From contig CAYLPU010000012.1 in the NCBI GenBank assembly GCA_964385635.1, forward strand, positions 1 through 64,000: a DNA stretch of 64,000 nt. The letters are read 5' to 3'. The translations under genes were made by a program, and so were the position numbers. Below are positions 26,317 through 34,899 of the stretch, one piece after another. Numbering within the stretch: position 1 is the stretch's first letter; each line of letters opens with the position of its first letter. Origin of the DNA: CAYLPU01 sp964385635 (GTDB lineage: Bacteria; Chloroflexota; Anaerolineae; B4-G1). Below the pieces are notes generated by a model that saw nothing but the letters and a program-made list of their open reading frames with translations, searched no databases and was not told the DNA's origin.

Positions 26317-26886
26317 TCACAATTCCAGGGAGTCAACGAGGGCGCGAAAGTACCGGTAGTGGGCATCGAAATGTTCCGCGCCAGCCAGGAACGTGACGAC
26401 GACGACGCGGCCGCCGTCGCGCAGCGCCAGGTCCACACCCCGCACCACCACCGGCAACCGGTCCACGTAGGGACTGTGATCCACATGGACATAGGTGAAA
26501 GTGCGACCGGTCGCGGTTTCCTCACCGACCAGGAGTTGGTCGGTACTGAGGGTCTGATAAGCAGTCACCTGGCCGGCCCGCTCCAGCACCAGCGCGTCCA
26601 GCACCATGGCCGGCTCCGCCTCGGCTGCCAGCGGACGGCTGCGCAACTCCAGCACGGTGCCAAACTCCCCACTCAAAGGGTTGCGTACGCGCAACAAAGG
26701 ATCTTCACCAACCTCCCGCACCCAAGTAGCAGGGCAGCGACCGGAGATGCCAGCCTCAGCGATGGTGAAGGGAGCAGTGCGGAACAGAATGGCCTCCCGC
26801 AATGCCCAACCCAGGACGAGGGCTACCGCCACGAGGGCGACGACAGCCCAGTCGGCCCAACGGTCACATCGTGCTACTTTGGTCAT
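26317..26886 (-). CDS. Single-TM extracytoplasmic protein, unknown function
   Basis: About 189 residues. One transmembrane helix near residues 12-32 (WAVVALVAVALVLGWAL) and a mixed alpha/beta exterior domain follow. No family recognised; FHVDHSPYVDRLPVVVRG-like strands at the end resemble a PsbP/DcrB-like fold only weakly. ATG 26886 is preferred; ATG 26892 would leave no space after AAAGGGGG. It lies 10 bases before the protease gene and 23 bases after Uma2, so a co-transcribed function with the protease is plausible. Confidence 0.65.
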   Translation of the reverse strand: MTKVARCDRWADWAVVALVAVALVLGWALREAILFRTAPFTIAEAGISGRCPATWVREVGEDPLLRVRNPLSGEFGTVLELRSRPLAAEAEPAMVLDALVLERAGQVTAYQTLSTDQLLVGEETATGRTFTYVHVDHSPYVDRLPVVVRGVDLALRDGGRVVVVTFLAGAEHFDAHYRYFRALVDSLEL

Positions 26887-26908
26887 AATCATCCCCCTTT
26901 TTCCCCCG

Positions 26909-27637
26909 TTAATCACCTGCGCGTAGCCGGGCCAGTTCAGCCCGCAACCGCTCGACCTCGGCCTCAGCGCGGCGACGGGCCTCGGTTTCCTGAGACACCA
27001 TGGTTTCAGCACGGCGACGGGCCTCCTGCGCCTCCAGCGACGTCGGCAACTTCTCCCCCGTCGCCGGGTCAACTAGCCGCAGTACCTCCCCTTCCACCCG
27101 CAACTCCAGCCCCAGCACCCGGCTCACCAGCGGTTCCCCCTCAATGCGCCGGTATCCCCACTCTGCCAGTTGCAAACCCACCAGCCGGGGCTCCAGGTGC
27201 TCCCCCAGCGGGTCGAAGATGAAGTACTCCTCCACACCCAGCATCTCATAGATGCCCTTCTTCGGCCCCAAATCTTCCTGGCGCGTGCTCCGCGAGGTCA
27301 ACTCGAAGACCACATCCGGCCCCTTCTCCTCCTCCCACACCTGATAGATGCGGCGGTCGCGCTTCAGCACTCCCTTAACGACAAAGACATCAGGCGCGAC
27401 GACCTTGGTGGGGTCACCCTCCTGGTAGTAGACAAACAGGTTGCCGGCGATGTAGACGTCGGGATCATCGCGAAAGCAGTCCTCCAGAGCATCAAGCAGA
27501 TACATCATTTGCTTGCGGTGTGTGTCGGTCTCAGCCATAGGTTCTCCATCCGACTCAGGGTAGTAGATAGGCGGCCAGAGAGCAGGGCGTGGCCGCACTT
27601 TGTATTCGACTGCCGCCACTTCTTTGATCTTTGTCAT
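26909..27637 (-). CDS. Uma2-family (DUF820) putative restriction-endonuclease-fold protein
   Basis: A 242-residue Uma2 protein, a PD-(D/E)XK-fold family common in Cyanobacteria and Chloroflexota. Motif residues are seen as VAPDVFVV and GPDVVFELTSRSTR followed by KKGIYEMLGVEEYFIFDP. The acidic and Lys residues of the core are present (Asp in PDV, Glu in FEL, Lys in GPKK). A C-terminal coiled-coil (about 195-240, QEARRRAETMVSQETEARRRAEAEVERL) is typical. AGGAGG precedes ATG 27637. Function is unsettled; nuclease activity is inferred only by fold. Confidence 0.88.
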   Translation of the reverse strand: MTKIKEVAAVEYKVRPRPALWPPIYYPESDGEPMAETDTHRKQMMYLLDALEDCFRDDPDVYIAGNLFVYYQEGDPTKVVAPDVFVVKGVLKRDRRIYQVWEEEKGPDVVFELTSRSTRQEDLGPKKGIYEMLGVEEYFIFDPLGEHLEPRLVGLQLAEWGYRRIEGEPLVSRVLGLELRVEGEVLRLVDPATGEKLPTSLEAQEARRRAETMVSQETEARRRAEAEVERLRAELARLRAGD

Positions 27638-27691
27638 AGGTCCTCCTGATATTGCCCGCCCGACCCGGTTCAGGCAGGGGGACGCCGTTGT

Positions 27692-28648
27692 TCAGCCTTC
27701 GGTCATCTCAGTCATCGCCAGTGTGAGCCTGTTGGCACGACGTATCAGGTAAGAGAGGACGCCGAAGGTTGCCCCGGCGACAACGGTAGCCAGGATCAGG
27801 CCCGGCCAGGGGTTGAAGCCCCCACCGGTCAGGCTGAGGTCGGTGGTGGTCAGTTCGCCGCGCAGGGTTGTGAACAATCCGTTCAGGACGGCGGACAGTG
27901 CGACGCCGCTGGGCAGCCACCATACTGGCTCGTCCTCGAACTTGGCCCGGCCCAGGAAGTAGCCGGTCAGGCCGGCGAAACTGGCCTGGCCCAGCGCAGT
28001 GACGACGATGCGGATCACGCCAGCCTGCAGGTTCACCCCGCCGCTGGCGATGACGTAGTGGACGTTGAGCATCGTAGCGTACCCCAGCCCGGCGGCAGTG
28101 CCGTAGACAATACCGTCCACGCGTTCGTCGAACTCGGTCGCAGGGTAGATGGAATAGCGCACGGCGGCGTACTTGAGAAACTCTTGAGTGAAGCCGACGA
28201 CGAGAATGGAGCCGAGAAGGTTAACCCAGGGGCTGATAGGCAACCACCGGCGCACGTCAAAGACATCCTCCAACAACGGGATACCAACCGCCTGGGCCAG
28301 GAGCGCGCCGAGGATGAAGACGCTGAGGACGTAGCCCTTCGGCTCCGGTTCCAACCGATCCTGCTGGTAAAAGAAGACCAGCCAGATCATGGCCGGGATC
28401 AGAGCCAGGACGAGCCCGGCCGCGACCAAGGCCCATCCGGTCAGTGTCGGTTTGAGGAGAGTGACCAGAGCCACGACGAGGAGCACAAAGACAACCTGGC
28501 CGAGGATATGGCCCAGTCCCGCACGCCAGACGCCCGGCCGATCCTGAGTCACCTTGGCGTAATGGCGCTCGCAGTAAGCGCGGCCACCGAGCCGTTTGGC
28601 CTCTGGGCCGACCGGCTGGTGGCAGACACAACAGATGATTTCACTCAC
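27692..28648 (-). CDS. PrsW-family membrane protein with altered active-site residues
   Basis: A 318-residue protein. An N-terminal zinc finger (CCVCHQPVGPEAK...CERHY) precedes about 8 transmembrane helices. PrsW proteins are intramembrane metalloproteases with conserved EExxK, F/YxxxEN and H residues. Here the first motif reads TQEFLKY, the second YATMLN and the third GQASFAGL, so the first Glu, second Glu and His appear as Gln, Leu and Gln. The surrounding DERVDGIVYGTAAGLG frame is conserved. It may be inactive or have another role. GTG 28648 is chosen for GGGGGGAGACC just upstream. Confidence 0.8.
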   Translation of the reverse strand: MSEIICCVCHQPVGPEAKRLGGRAYCERHYAKVTQDRPGVWRAGLGHILGQVVFVLLVVALVTLLKPTLTGWALVAAGLVLALIPAMIWLVFFYQQDRLEPEPKGYVLSVFILGALLAQAVGIPLLEDVFDVRRWLPISPWVNLLGSILVVGFTQEFLKYAAVRYSIYPATEFDERVDGIVYGTAAGLGYATMLNVHYVIASGGVNLQAGVIRIVVTALGQASFAGLTGYFLGRAKFEDEPVWWLPSGVALSAVLNGLFTTLRGELTTTDLSLTGGGFNPWPGLILATVVAGATFGVLSYLIRRANRLTLAMTEMTEG

Positions 28649-28743
28649 GGTCTCCCCCCTTCTCTCTCTGGCAACGAGAGAGGCTAGGATCAAGGCGGTC
28701 TAGTAAGCAGTTGAAGTAGAGCCTTCAGGCGGAAAAATCTGAC

Positions 28744-29673
28744 TCACCGGGTACGCCGAGCAACTGCTGCGCTAAGATGCGCGCCAAACAGGATTATCAG
28801 ACCAATGATGTATATCCACAACATGAGGGCCACAATCGCTCCCAGGGAACCGTACACCAGTTCATAGTGAACGACCCCGCTGCCCAGATACCAAGTGAAA
28901 ACATTCGTGGCGATTCCCCATGCCAGAGTCGCCACCAATGCGCCCCAGAAAGCCTCCGACCACCTGACGTTCGCGTTTGGCACCCAACGATACAAACCCA
29001 GAAGCGCAAAGAACATGAACAGCCGCGGCACTACGCTCGATAAGATTGTCCACAAGAGGGTTTCATATATCAAAAGCCCACCTCCCAGAGGCACACGGAA
29101 GCGGGCCAAGACGTCGAGCACGGTGGTTGAAACTGATGCAAAGGCCAGCAACACTGCCAGGCCACCGACCATCCCCAGAGCCACCAAGCGGCTCCCCAAG
29201 AAGCTGCGTGGTTCGGCCTTCGTCCAGGCGCGATTGATGTTGCGTGCCAAAACCGTAAGAACGCCCATGGCTGACCATAACAGACCGAGCAAGGCCACAA
29301 ATCCCACCGTTCCGCGCAGTTCGAGAATCCTTTGAATGTTCTTCTCAATCAGTGGCTGGGAGATTGGGAAGACTTCAGTCACGAAATCCAGCACTTGCCG
29401 CTGGGCCTGTTCGCTTTCCAACACAAAACCCCCGGCAGCGATTAGGACGAGCAACAGGGGGAAAAAAGAAAAGATTGCGTAATAGGCGATACTGGCGGTG
29501 GCTTCCGCCGCGCGGACGTCGTCAAAGCGTTGGATGGCGTCGCTCACAATGACCAAAGAGCCGCTGGTAAGGTCATTGGCCCGATCGCGAAGCGTTCTGA
29601 TCTTGCCGGCGGAATTCTCCCTTGAGTTACCCATCGCAGGTGACGCAGTACCCCTGTTCCTAACTGTTGCCAT
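28744..29673 (-). CDS. YihY/BrkB-family membrane protein
   Basis: A 309-residue protein with about six transmembrane helices. The family signature AYYAIFSFFPLLLVLIA near residue 65 and the WSAMGVLTVLARNINRAW segment are clear. The C-terminal part has GSLGAIVALMLWIYIIGLIILFGA. Members are often called ribonuclease BN in error; the real role may be transport or envelope biology. The start could be ATG 29673 or ATG 29631 (MGNSREN), as no strong ribosome site is seen. It lies between the PrsW-like gene and the hdr genes. Confidence 0.88.
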   Translation of the reverse strand: MATVRNRGTASPAMGNSRENSAGKIRTLRDRANDLTSGSLVIVSDAIQRFDDVRAAEATASIAYYAIFSFFPLLLVLIAAGGFVLESEQAQRQVLDFVTEVFPISQPLIEKNIQRILELRGTVGFVALLGLLWSAMGVLTVLARNINRAWTKAEPRSFLGSRLVALGMVGGLAVLLAFASVSTTVLDVLARFRVPLGGGLLIYETLLWTILSSVVPRLFMFFALLGLYRWVPNANVRWSEAFWGALVATLAWGIATNVFTWYLGSGVVHYELVYGSLGAIVALMLWIYIIGLIILFGAHLSAAVARRTR

Positions 29674-29720
29674 CGCGTCAACCTATTTTACTCGCAGACA
29701 GTCAAAAGTCAACAGGAAAT

Positions 29721-30122
29721 TCACTTCTCTCTACCCTCCGGTCGCCCGCTGCCACGGAGGAGGGTCTGAACCAAGCCAGACGGTGGCAGTCTGACCGATT
29801 CCAGCCCCCAGGCGGCACGCACCTGATCGAGTTCCTCCTGCGCGACCTCCAACGCAAGGCCACAGGCCAGGATGCTTTCGAAGGCGGCCCGATACCCGGC
29901 AGGAGCCTGCTCGCGGCGCCGTTGTTCCATCATCAGCCTGTGGATGTCCACCTCTCCAGGACAGGACTCCTGACAGCGCCAGCAGGAGGTGCACAGCCAC
30001 ACCGAGTAGCCGGTGGCGTCGGGGTCGGCGAGGAAGGTAACGATGGCGTGACCACCTGCCATCTCCACCGGGCAGACGGTAACGCAGTTACCGCATTGAA
30101 GGCAGTCTTCGGGGTGATTCAT
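29721..30122 (-). CDS. hdrC: HdrC-like 4Fe-4S electron-transfer protein
   Basis: A 133-residue ferredoxin-like subunit. Two 4Fe-4S motifs are seen: CLQCGNCVTVCPV (residues 7-19) and CTSCWRCQESCPG (44-56). The helical C-terminal region resembles the heterodisulfide reductase subunit C family. ATG 30122 overlaps the hdrB stop in an ATGA. It is the last gene of lplA-hdrB-hdrC. The expected FAD subunit HdrA is not next to it. Partners could be a quinone pool protein or a lipoyl protein; see findings. Confidence 0.87.
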   Translation of the reverse strand: MNHPEDCLQCGNCVTVCPVEMAGGHAIVTFLADPDATGYSVWLCTSCWRCQESCPGEVDIHRLMMEQRRREQAPAGYRAAFESILACGLALEVAQEELDQVRAAWGLESVRLPPSGLVQTLLRGSGRPEGREK

Positions 30123-30943
30123 CGCCACGTGCCCTCCCGCAGTCCCAGTTCCTCCTCCGGCAGCCCCATCGCCAGTCCCACCAGTTGCGGCAGGAGGAGC
30201 GATTGCCTGCGCAGTCCCGGCTCGTCTCGGACGATCAAACGCTGGAAGCGGCGCAACAGCAACTGGCAGTTGCCGCATCCGTGGAGCAGGAAGTCGGCCT
30301 CCTGTGTCGCCTCCAATTTGCGCCGCCCGGCCGCCAGCGCCAGGTCCGGGTCGGCCAGGTACAACGTCGCGCCGCAGCACTCGTCCTCGCCGCCATACTC
30401 GACCACCTCTGCACCAGTCAGTTCGACCAGGCGGCGCAGGCTCTGGGGCTCTACTGGATCATCAAATTTCATCACTCCGCCGGGCCGGAAGACCTGGCAG
30501 GGGTTGGTGAGGGCTACACGAAGTGAGAGCGGGCGGACGATCCGGGCCCGCACCTCGTCCTCCCGCTCGGCCAACAGCCGCACCAGGTGCTTCACCTCCA
30601 CCTGCCCGGTGACAGAAAGACCAAGCGGTTCCAGGCGACGGTTCGCCTCGGCACGCACGTCGGCGTTCTGAAGGGCACAGGCGCCACGGGTGAGGCTGTT
30701 GGTACATCCACCACACACTGTCGCTACCGTCCCATGCCCCATCCGTTCCACCAACGCCAGGTTATAGACAGCCAGGTAAACCCACTCGGCGGTGAAGGAT
30801 TCAGCGACGGGCGAGCCGCAGCAGGCGGCCTGCTGGATGATCTCCAACTCGATCCCCAGTGCCCGCAGTACGGCGCGAGTGGCCGCCTCGTATTCGGGCA
30901 TGCGCTGGAGGACCAAGCAGCCGGGGTAGAAGGCAAATCTCAA
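30119..30943 (-). CDS. hdrB: HdrB-like CCG-domain protein
   Basis: A 274-residue heterodisulfide reductase subunit B relative. Two intact CCG motifs are present: a first with C at residue 9 then ACCGSP and VCGGC, and a second with ECCGATLY and GCGNC. In methanogen HdrB each binds a noncubane 4Fe-4S cluster used to cleave disulfides; in sHdr-type oxidisers, the homologue handles sulfane sulfur. The start is a TTG at 30943, 2 bases after the lplA stop, with GGTGGG upstream. Overlap with hdrC suggests stoichiometric production. Confidence 0.88.
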   Translation of the reverse strand: MRFAFYPGCLVLQRMPEYEAATRAVLRALGIELEIIQQAACCGSPVAESFTAEWVYLAVYNLALVERMGHGTVATVCGGCTNSLTRGACALQNADVRAEANRRLEPLGLSVTGQVEVKHLVRLLAEREDEVRARIVRPLSLRVALTNPCQVFRPGGVMKFDDPVEPQSLRRLVELTGAEVVEYGGEDECCGATLYLADPDLALAAGRRKLEATQEADFLLHGCGNCQLLLRRFQRLIVRDEPGLRRQSLLLPQLVGLAMGLPEEELGLREGTWR

Positions 30944-30945
30944 AA

Positions 30946-31983
30946 CTAACCCACCACCTGTGCAAAATCAGCCGGCGTGACACCGGGGCTCTCAATACCA
31001 AACTCCTCGTAGAAGCGAGTAATGGCCTGCTCCACTTCCTCCACCCGCACTCCCACCAGCGCCGCCTCCAGGTCGGCCAGTTTCTCCTCCGGGAAGAAGA
31101 AAAAATCGCCGGAGAGAGAGAGGGCCGCGATGGCATCGTCCTGTACCTCAGTCGTGGCGCGGATGAGGCCGCCGGGCGCTTTGTGCATCTTCTGCTTCAC
31201 CTGCACGCCAGCGCGGATCTTCACCTCCCGGCCGGCACGAGGCCGCCTCTTCTGGTAGAGCCACTCATCGGTGAGGAAACGGGCCGCCAGTTCGTCCGTC
31301 TTCGCCCGCCACTCCTTATCCACCAGCGTCACTATCTCCATCGGCCCCAGCATCTCGACGAACTTGTCGGCCATCAGCGACCACAGATCCTCCCTCGGCG
31401 GGACCTGCTCGATCTCTCGCCTGACGGTCGAGAGATTTTCGTAGATGGTCTTGTAGATTTTGTCGCGGAATTTTTCGTCGGGGACTTTCAACACGCGGGC
31501 CATCATCTCGTAGTTGAAATCCACGATCAGGTTGCCAACCAGGATGTAGTAGTCGCCGATCTCCGCTGCTCCGCAGCCGGAGACCTTGCGCTGATTGGCG
31601 ACGATGTCATTGACTGGCCGATACTCGGCCGGGATGCCCAACGCACGGTAGGCCTCAATAGGGGCCTGCAGGAACTTGCGGTAGAAAGCCAACTTGCCGG
31701 CGGGAACGAGCGGATTGTCACGATGAATGACCAACTGAAAGAAGAGTTGATCACCATCCAGGTAGGTTGCGCCGCCGCCCAACTCCCGCCGGAAGATGGG
31801 GATGTCGTTCTCGCGACAGAATTCCACGTCCACCTCCTGCTCCACGTCCTGAAAATAGCCGACGCAGACGTAGGTCGTGGCAGGGGAGCAAAGTATCACC
31901 CCCTCGCGGCCCACGCGGGGCAGAGAGTGGTAGAGAAGTTGGGAATCTTGCCAAGAGACAGAGCCAAAGCGGTACAGTTTCAT
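30946..31983 (-). CDS. lplA: Lipoate-protein ligase A-type protein
   Basis: Attaches lipoate (or octanoate) to lipoyl domains. The 345-residue protein has the catalytic LplA/LipB domain: RRELGGGATYLDGDQLFFQLV with the RRxxGGGAVYHD lipoate-binding site, then NDIVANQRKVSGCGAAE with the catalytic Lys. An additional C-terminal accessory domain (about 255-345) is present, as in bipartite LplA. AAGGAGG lies before ATG 31983. As the first gene of the HdrBC operon, it may serve a dedicated lipoyl protein rather than general dehydrogenases. No lipoyl-domain protein is seen in the window. Confidence 0.9.
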   Translation of the reverse strand: MKLYRFGSVSWQDSQLLYHSLPRVGREGVILCSPATTYVCVGYFQDVEQEVDVEFCRENDIPIFRRELGGGATYLDGDQLFFQLVIHRDNPLVPAGKLAFYRKFLQAPIEAYRALGIPAEYRPVNDIVANQRKVSGCGAAEIGDYYILVGNLIVDFNYEMMARVLKVPDEKFRDKIYKTIYENLSTVRREIEQVPPREDLWSLMADKFVEMLGPMEIVTLVDKEWRAKTDELAARFLTDEWLYQKRRPRAGREVKIRAGVQVKQKMHKAPGGLIRATTEVQDDAIAALSLSGDFFFFPEEKLADLEAALVGVRVEEVEQAITRFYEEFGIESPGVTPADFAQVVG

Positions 31984-32092
31984 CAGTGATTCCTCCTTAA
32001 CCCGTGTATACCGACGTAAAAGGTGTCTCTCGATGCCGGTTTCACGGACACCGGAATCGGATTCGGCAAACCCTCCTACGCCCAGGGGTAGT

Positions 32093-32120
32093 ATTGTACT
32101 ATACACAGACGATAACGCAA
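32093..32120 (-). promoter_or_regulatory. Candidate promoter of lplA-hdrBC
   Basis: On the minus strand TTGCGT (32115-32120), 16-base spacer, TACAAT (32093-32098); about 110 bases of leader to the lplA ATG. The leader can form GGTGTC/GACACC pairing but no known riboswitch was recognised. Confidence 0.4.
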
Positions 32121-32135
32121 GGCACGGCCTTCGTG

Positions 32136-32356
32136 GGATTTCGTAGCAGTTCTGAGGCCCTCTAAGGCCCTTTAGAGCCGTTCTGTGGCGTTTGGCAAAT
32201 TCATCAACCCCATCCTCAACGGCGGGCATACCGCTAGACGCGCCCCGCAGCCTCCTGAGCGTTTTTGGGTTTCGTTCTGCTACGAATCCCCTTCGTTCGC
32301 CGAAGGTCTCTGACCGAGGCGTAAAGGGCTCAGTCGGGAGACCTTCGCCCATCAAC
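32136..32356. other. Structured gene-free region between lplA and purB
   Basis: The interval 31984-32513 holds no convincing gene. GGGATTTCGTAGCAG (32136-32150) pairs with CTGCTACGAATCCC (32277-32290) with one bulge, a long-range stem. CGAAGGTCTC and GAGACCTTCG (about 32299-32346) form a 10-bp hairpin. The region looks like a decayed dispersed repeat or structured RNA; orientation is unknown. A TATAAT at 32452-32457, before purB, has no good -35. Confidence 0.4.
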
Positions 32357-32513
32357 CTGAGTGGTCACGGTACGGCAGAGAATTGGACAAACTTCTAAAA
32401 ATCTGAGGCGGGCCATTGGAGAGCCAAATGTTCAACCAGTTGGTGCGGTGGTATAATGGGGGCCAGGCGGGCTATGTGCCTGATCGTTCCATCCGCTAGA
32501 AGGGAGGCAGGCA

Positions 32514-33980
32514 GTGCAGTCCCTGAAATCTGAAACGAAACCTGAGATCGGATTCACTCACGACACGTATCTCTCCCCCTTCACCTGGCGCTACGGCTCT
32601 AGGGAGATGCGGACTGTCTGGAGTGAGGTGCACAAGCGGCAACTCTGGCGCCGCGTGTGGGTCGCGCTGGCCACTGCGCAACACCAGGCCGGCCTGGTCA
32701 CAGCCGAGCAACTGGCCGACCTGCAGGCGCACCAGGAGGACGTGGACCTGAGCCGGGCCGCCGAAATCGAGGCCGAGATCCACCACGACCTGATGGCCGA
32801 ACTCCGCACCTTCGCCGAACAATGCCCTGCCGGCGGGCCGGTGCTCCACCTGGGGGCCACCAGCGCCGACATCGAGGACAACAGTGACGCACTGCGCATC
32901 CACGAGGCGCTCGACCTGCTGCTGGAGCGGCTGCACGCGCTCCTGGCTGACCTGGCCGGCCGCATCGATGCTCACGCCGACCAGGTCTGTATGGGCTTCA
33001 CCCACCTCCAGCCCGCCGAGCCCACCACGATTGGCTACCGGCTGGCGGTCTACGGCCAGGACCTGCTGGAAAACTACGTCGAACTCCGTCACGTGCGGCA
33101 ACACCTGCGGGGGAAGGGGATCAAGGGGGCGGTGGGCACCGCTGCCTCCTACGCCCAACTGCTGGCCGGCACCCAGATGACCCCGGCCGAACTGGAGGCC
33201 CGCGTGATGGCGGAACTGGGGCTGGACCCTTTCCCCGTCGTCACCCAGGTTTACCCACGCCAGCAGGATTACCGCGTGTTGGCAGGGCTGGCGGGGCTGG
33301 CGGCCTCCATGTACCGCTTCGGCTTCGACCTGCGGCTGTTGCAATCGCCATCCATCGGGGAGTGGAGCGAGCCCTTCGGCGCGCACCAGGTGGGCTCATC
33401 GGCGATGCCCTTCAAGCGCAATCCCATCCACGCGGAAAACATGGACAGCCTGGCGCGTTACGTCGCCGCGCTGGCCCGCGTGGCCTGGGACAACGCGGCC
33501 CACTCGCTGCTGGAGCGCACGCTGGACGATTCGGCCAACCGCCGCCTCATCCTGCCGGGTGCGTTCCTGGCGAGCGACGAACTGTTACGCCGTGCCCATC
33601 GCATCCTACGGGGCTTGTGCATCCACGACGGGGCCGTCGCGCGAAACCTGGCCACCTACGGCACCTTCGCCGCCACCGAGCGGCTGCTGATGGAACTGGC
33701 GCACGCCGGGGCCGACCGCCAGGCGATGCACGAGGTGATCCGTGGGCACGCGATGGCTGCCTGGGACAGTGTGTGGCAGGGGGAGTCCAACCCGTTGGCC
33801 GACTTGTTGGCTGCCGACCCGAAGGTATTACGTTACCTGCCCGCCAGCCGCGTGCGCGCGCTGCTCGACGCCACTGGCTATGTCGGCGATGCACCGGCGC
33901 GGGCGCGGCAGATGGCACACGCGATTCGCGAGACTGTGGTGGAAATGACACGGAGGCCTGGTTTGCCCTCTATGCTGTGA
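32514..33980 (+). CDS. purB: Adenylosuccinate lyase
   Basis: Catalyses two steps of purine synthesis: SAICAR to AICAR and adenylosuccinate to AMP. The 488-residue fumarase-superfamily protein has HLGATSADIEDN, THLQPAEPTTIGYRLA and the signature loop VGSSAMPFKRNPIHAENM (catalytic Ser loop). The C-terminal domain follows GERTLDDSANRRLI. GTG start 32514 with AGAAGGGAGG upstream. Length and blocks are typical of the bacterial PurB group. Other purine genes are not nearby. Confidence 0.94.
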   Translation: MQSLKSETKPEIGFTHDTYLSPFTWRYGSREMRTVWSEVHKRQLWRRVWVALATAQHQAGLVTAEQLADLQAHQEDVDLSRAAEIEAEIHHDLMAELRTFAEQCPAGGPVLHLGATSADIEDNSDALRIHEALDLLLERLHALLADLAGRIDAHADQVCMGFTHLQPAEPTTIGYRLAVYGQDLLENYVELRHVRQHLRGKGIKGAVGTAASYAQLLAGTQMTPAELEARVMAELGLDPFPVVTQVYPRQQDYRVLAGLAGLAASMYRFGFDLRLLQSPSIGEWSEPFGAHQVGSSAMPFKRNPIHAENMDSLARYVAALARVAWDNAAHSLLERTLDDSANRRLILPGAFLASDELLRRAHRILRGLCIHDGAVARNLATYGTFAATERLLMELAHAGADRQAMHEVIRGHAMAAWDSVWQGESNPLADLLAADPKVLRYLPASRVRALLDATGYVGDAPARARQMAHAIRETVVEMTRRPGLPSML

Positions 33981-33991
33981 TGGTGTACAAT
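33963..33991 (+). promoter_or_regulatory. Promoter at the purB end for the next gene
   Basis: TTGCCC (33963-33968), 17-base spacer, TACAAT (33986-33991), 31 bases before the ATG at 34023. Confidence 0.5.
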
Positions 33992-34022
33992 CAGCAAGCA
34001 GGGGCTGCGGAGAGAACTGGCT

Positions 34023-34805
34023 ATGGAGCGTATACTGCTTGCTACCTATCAGAGGGACATCACGCGGCACTGTGAGCTGGCCCAGGCTCATGGCGCGGGG
34101 CTAGAACTCCAGGTCTACGGTTACGACACAGACTTGCTAGATAACGGGTGGCGCGAGTTGCTCGACCGGCACAAGCGTCTGTTGCGAGGGTTCGAGGGGG
34201 AACTCGCCCTCCACGGCGCTTTCTACGATCTCTCCTCCGCCAGCCCGGACCGACGCGTCGTGGCGCTGACTCGCGAGCGCTATCTATTGAACCTGGATAT
34301 TGCTGCCGAACTAGGTGCGCGTCACGTCGTCTTCCACGCCAACTTCTTCCCCATCGTGCGCAATCCGGCCTATCGCCCTGAATGGACCAAGCGCCAGGTA
34401 GAGTTTTGGGAACCGATGGCCGAGGAGGCCGCGGAGCGGGGGCTAATCATCGCGCTGGAGAACATGTGGGAATCAGAGCCGAGCATCATCGGCGATGTGC
34501 TGGACCAGGTCGATTCACCTCACCTATGCGCCTGTCTCGACGTTGGCCATGTCTACCTGTTCTCCGACTACGTGCCGCTGGAGGCGTGGATCAAGCGAAT
34601 CAGCCACCGGCTCGTGCATTGCCACATGAACAACCACCGGGGCTTCTACGACGAGCACCAGCCGCTCGATTTCTCTGGTGGGGTAGTGAACTACAAGCGG
34701 GACGTTCTGCCGCTGCTGCGCGCGCTGCCCAACCAGCCTTCCCTCGTGCTGGAGATGGACGAACTCGAGTACCTGGAGTGCAGCCTGCGTTACCTGGGAC
34801 GCTAA
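34023..34805 (+). CDS. Xylose isomerase-like TIM barrel (sugar isomerase/epimerase family)
   Basis: A 260-residue AP-endonuclease-2/xylose-isomerase-like barrel. Typical elements: LALHGAFYDLSSAS, HVVFHANFFPI, ALENMWESEPSI (metal-binding Glu), CLDVGHVYLF (Asp, His) and VHCHMNNHRGFYDEHQP (His, Asp). The final Glu in LVLEMDELEYL is also typical. These provide a mono- or di-metal site. Members include endonuclease IV and ketose epimerases; the substrate cannot be set from sequence. It sits directly after purB with its own promoter. Confidence 0.85.
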   Translation: MERILLATYQRDITRHCELAQAHGAGLELQVYGYDTDLLDNGWRELLDRHKRLLRGFEGELALHGAFYDLSSASPDRRVVALTRERYLLNLDIAAELGARHVVFHANFFPIVRNPAYRPEWTKRQVEFWEPMAEEAAERGLIIALENMWESEPSIIGDVLDQVDSPHLCACLDVGHVYLFSDYVPLEAWIKRISHRLVHCHMNNHRGFYDEHQPLDFSGGVVNYKRDVLPLLRALPNQPSLVLEMDELEYLECSLRYLGR

Positions 34806-34813
34806 CCAATACC

Positions 34814-34880
34814 GTTCAGTAGTATCTGGAGTCGAGGCTTCAGCCGGACCCTCCCGCCTAAAGGCTCCACTCCAACCGCC
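34814..34880. repeat. Short GAGGCTTCAGCC-type hairpin repeat
   Basis: GGAGTCGAGGCTTCAGCC followed by CCGCCTAAAGGCTCCACTCC forms imperfect pairing between the converging genes. A shorter relative (GTAGAGCCTTCAGGC) lies at 28717-28731. These look like fragments of dispersed hairpin repeats. Confidence 0.4.
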
Positions 34881-34899
34881 TGTCTAAATCGGTTTGGCG

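Noticed and set aside
30859..31989. 376-residue frame opposite lplA/hdrB
   Set aside because: Runs across two real genes on the other strand; antisense shadow.
32496..33386. 296-residue frame opposite purB
   Set aside because: Antisense shadow of a conserved enzyme.
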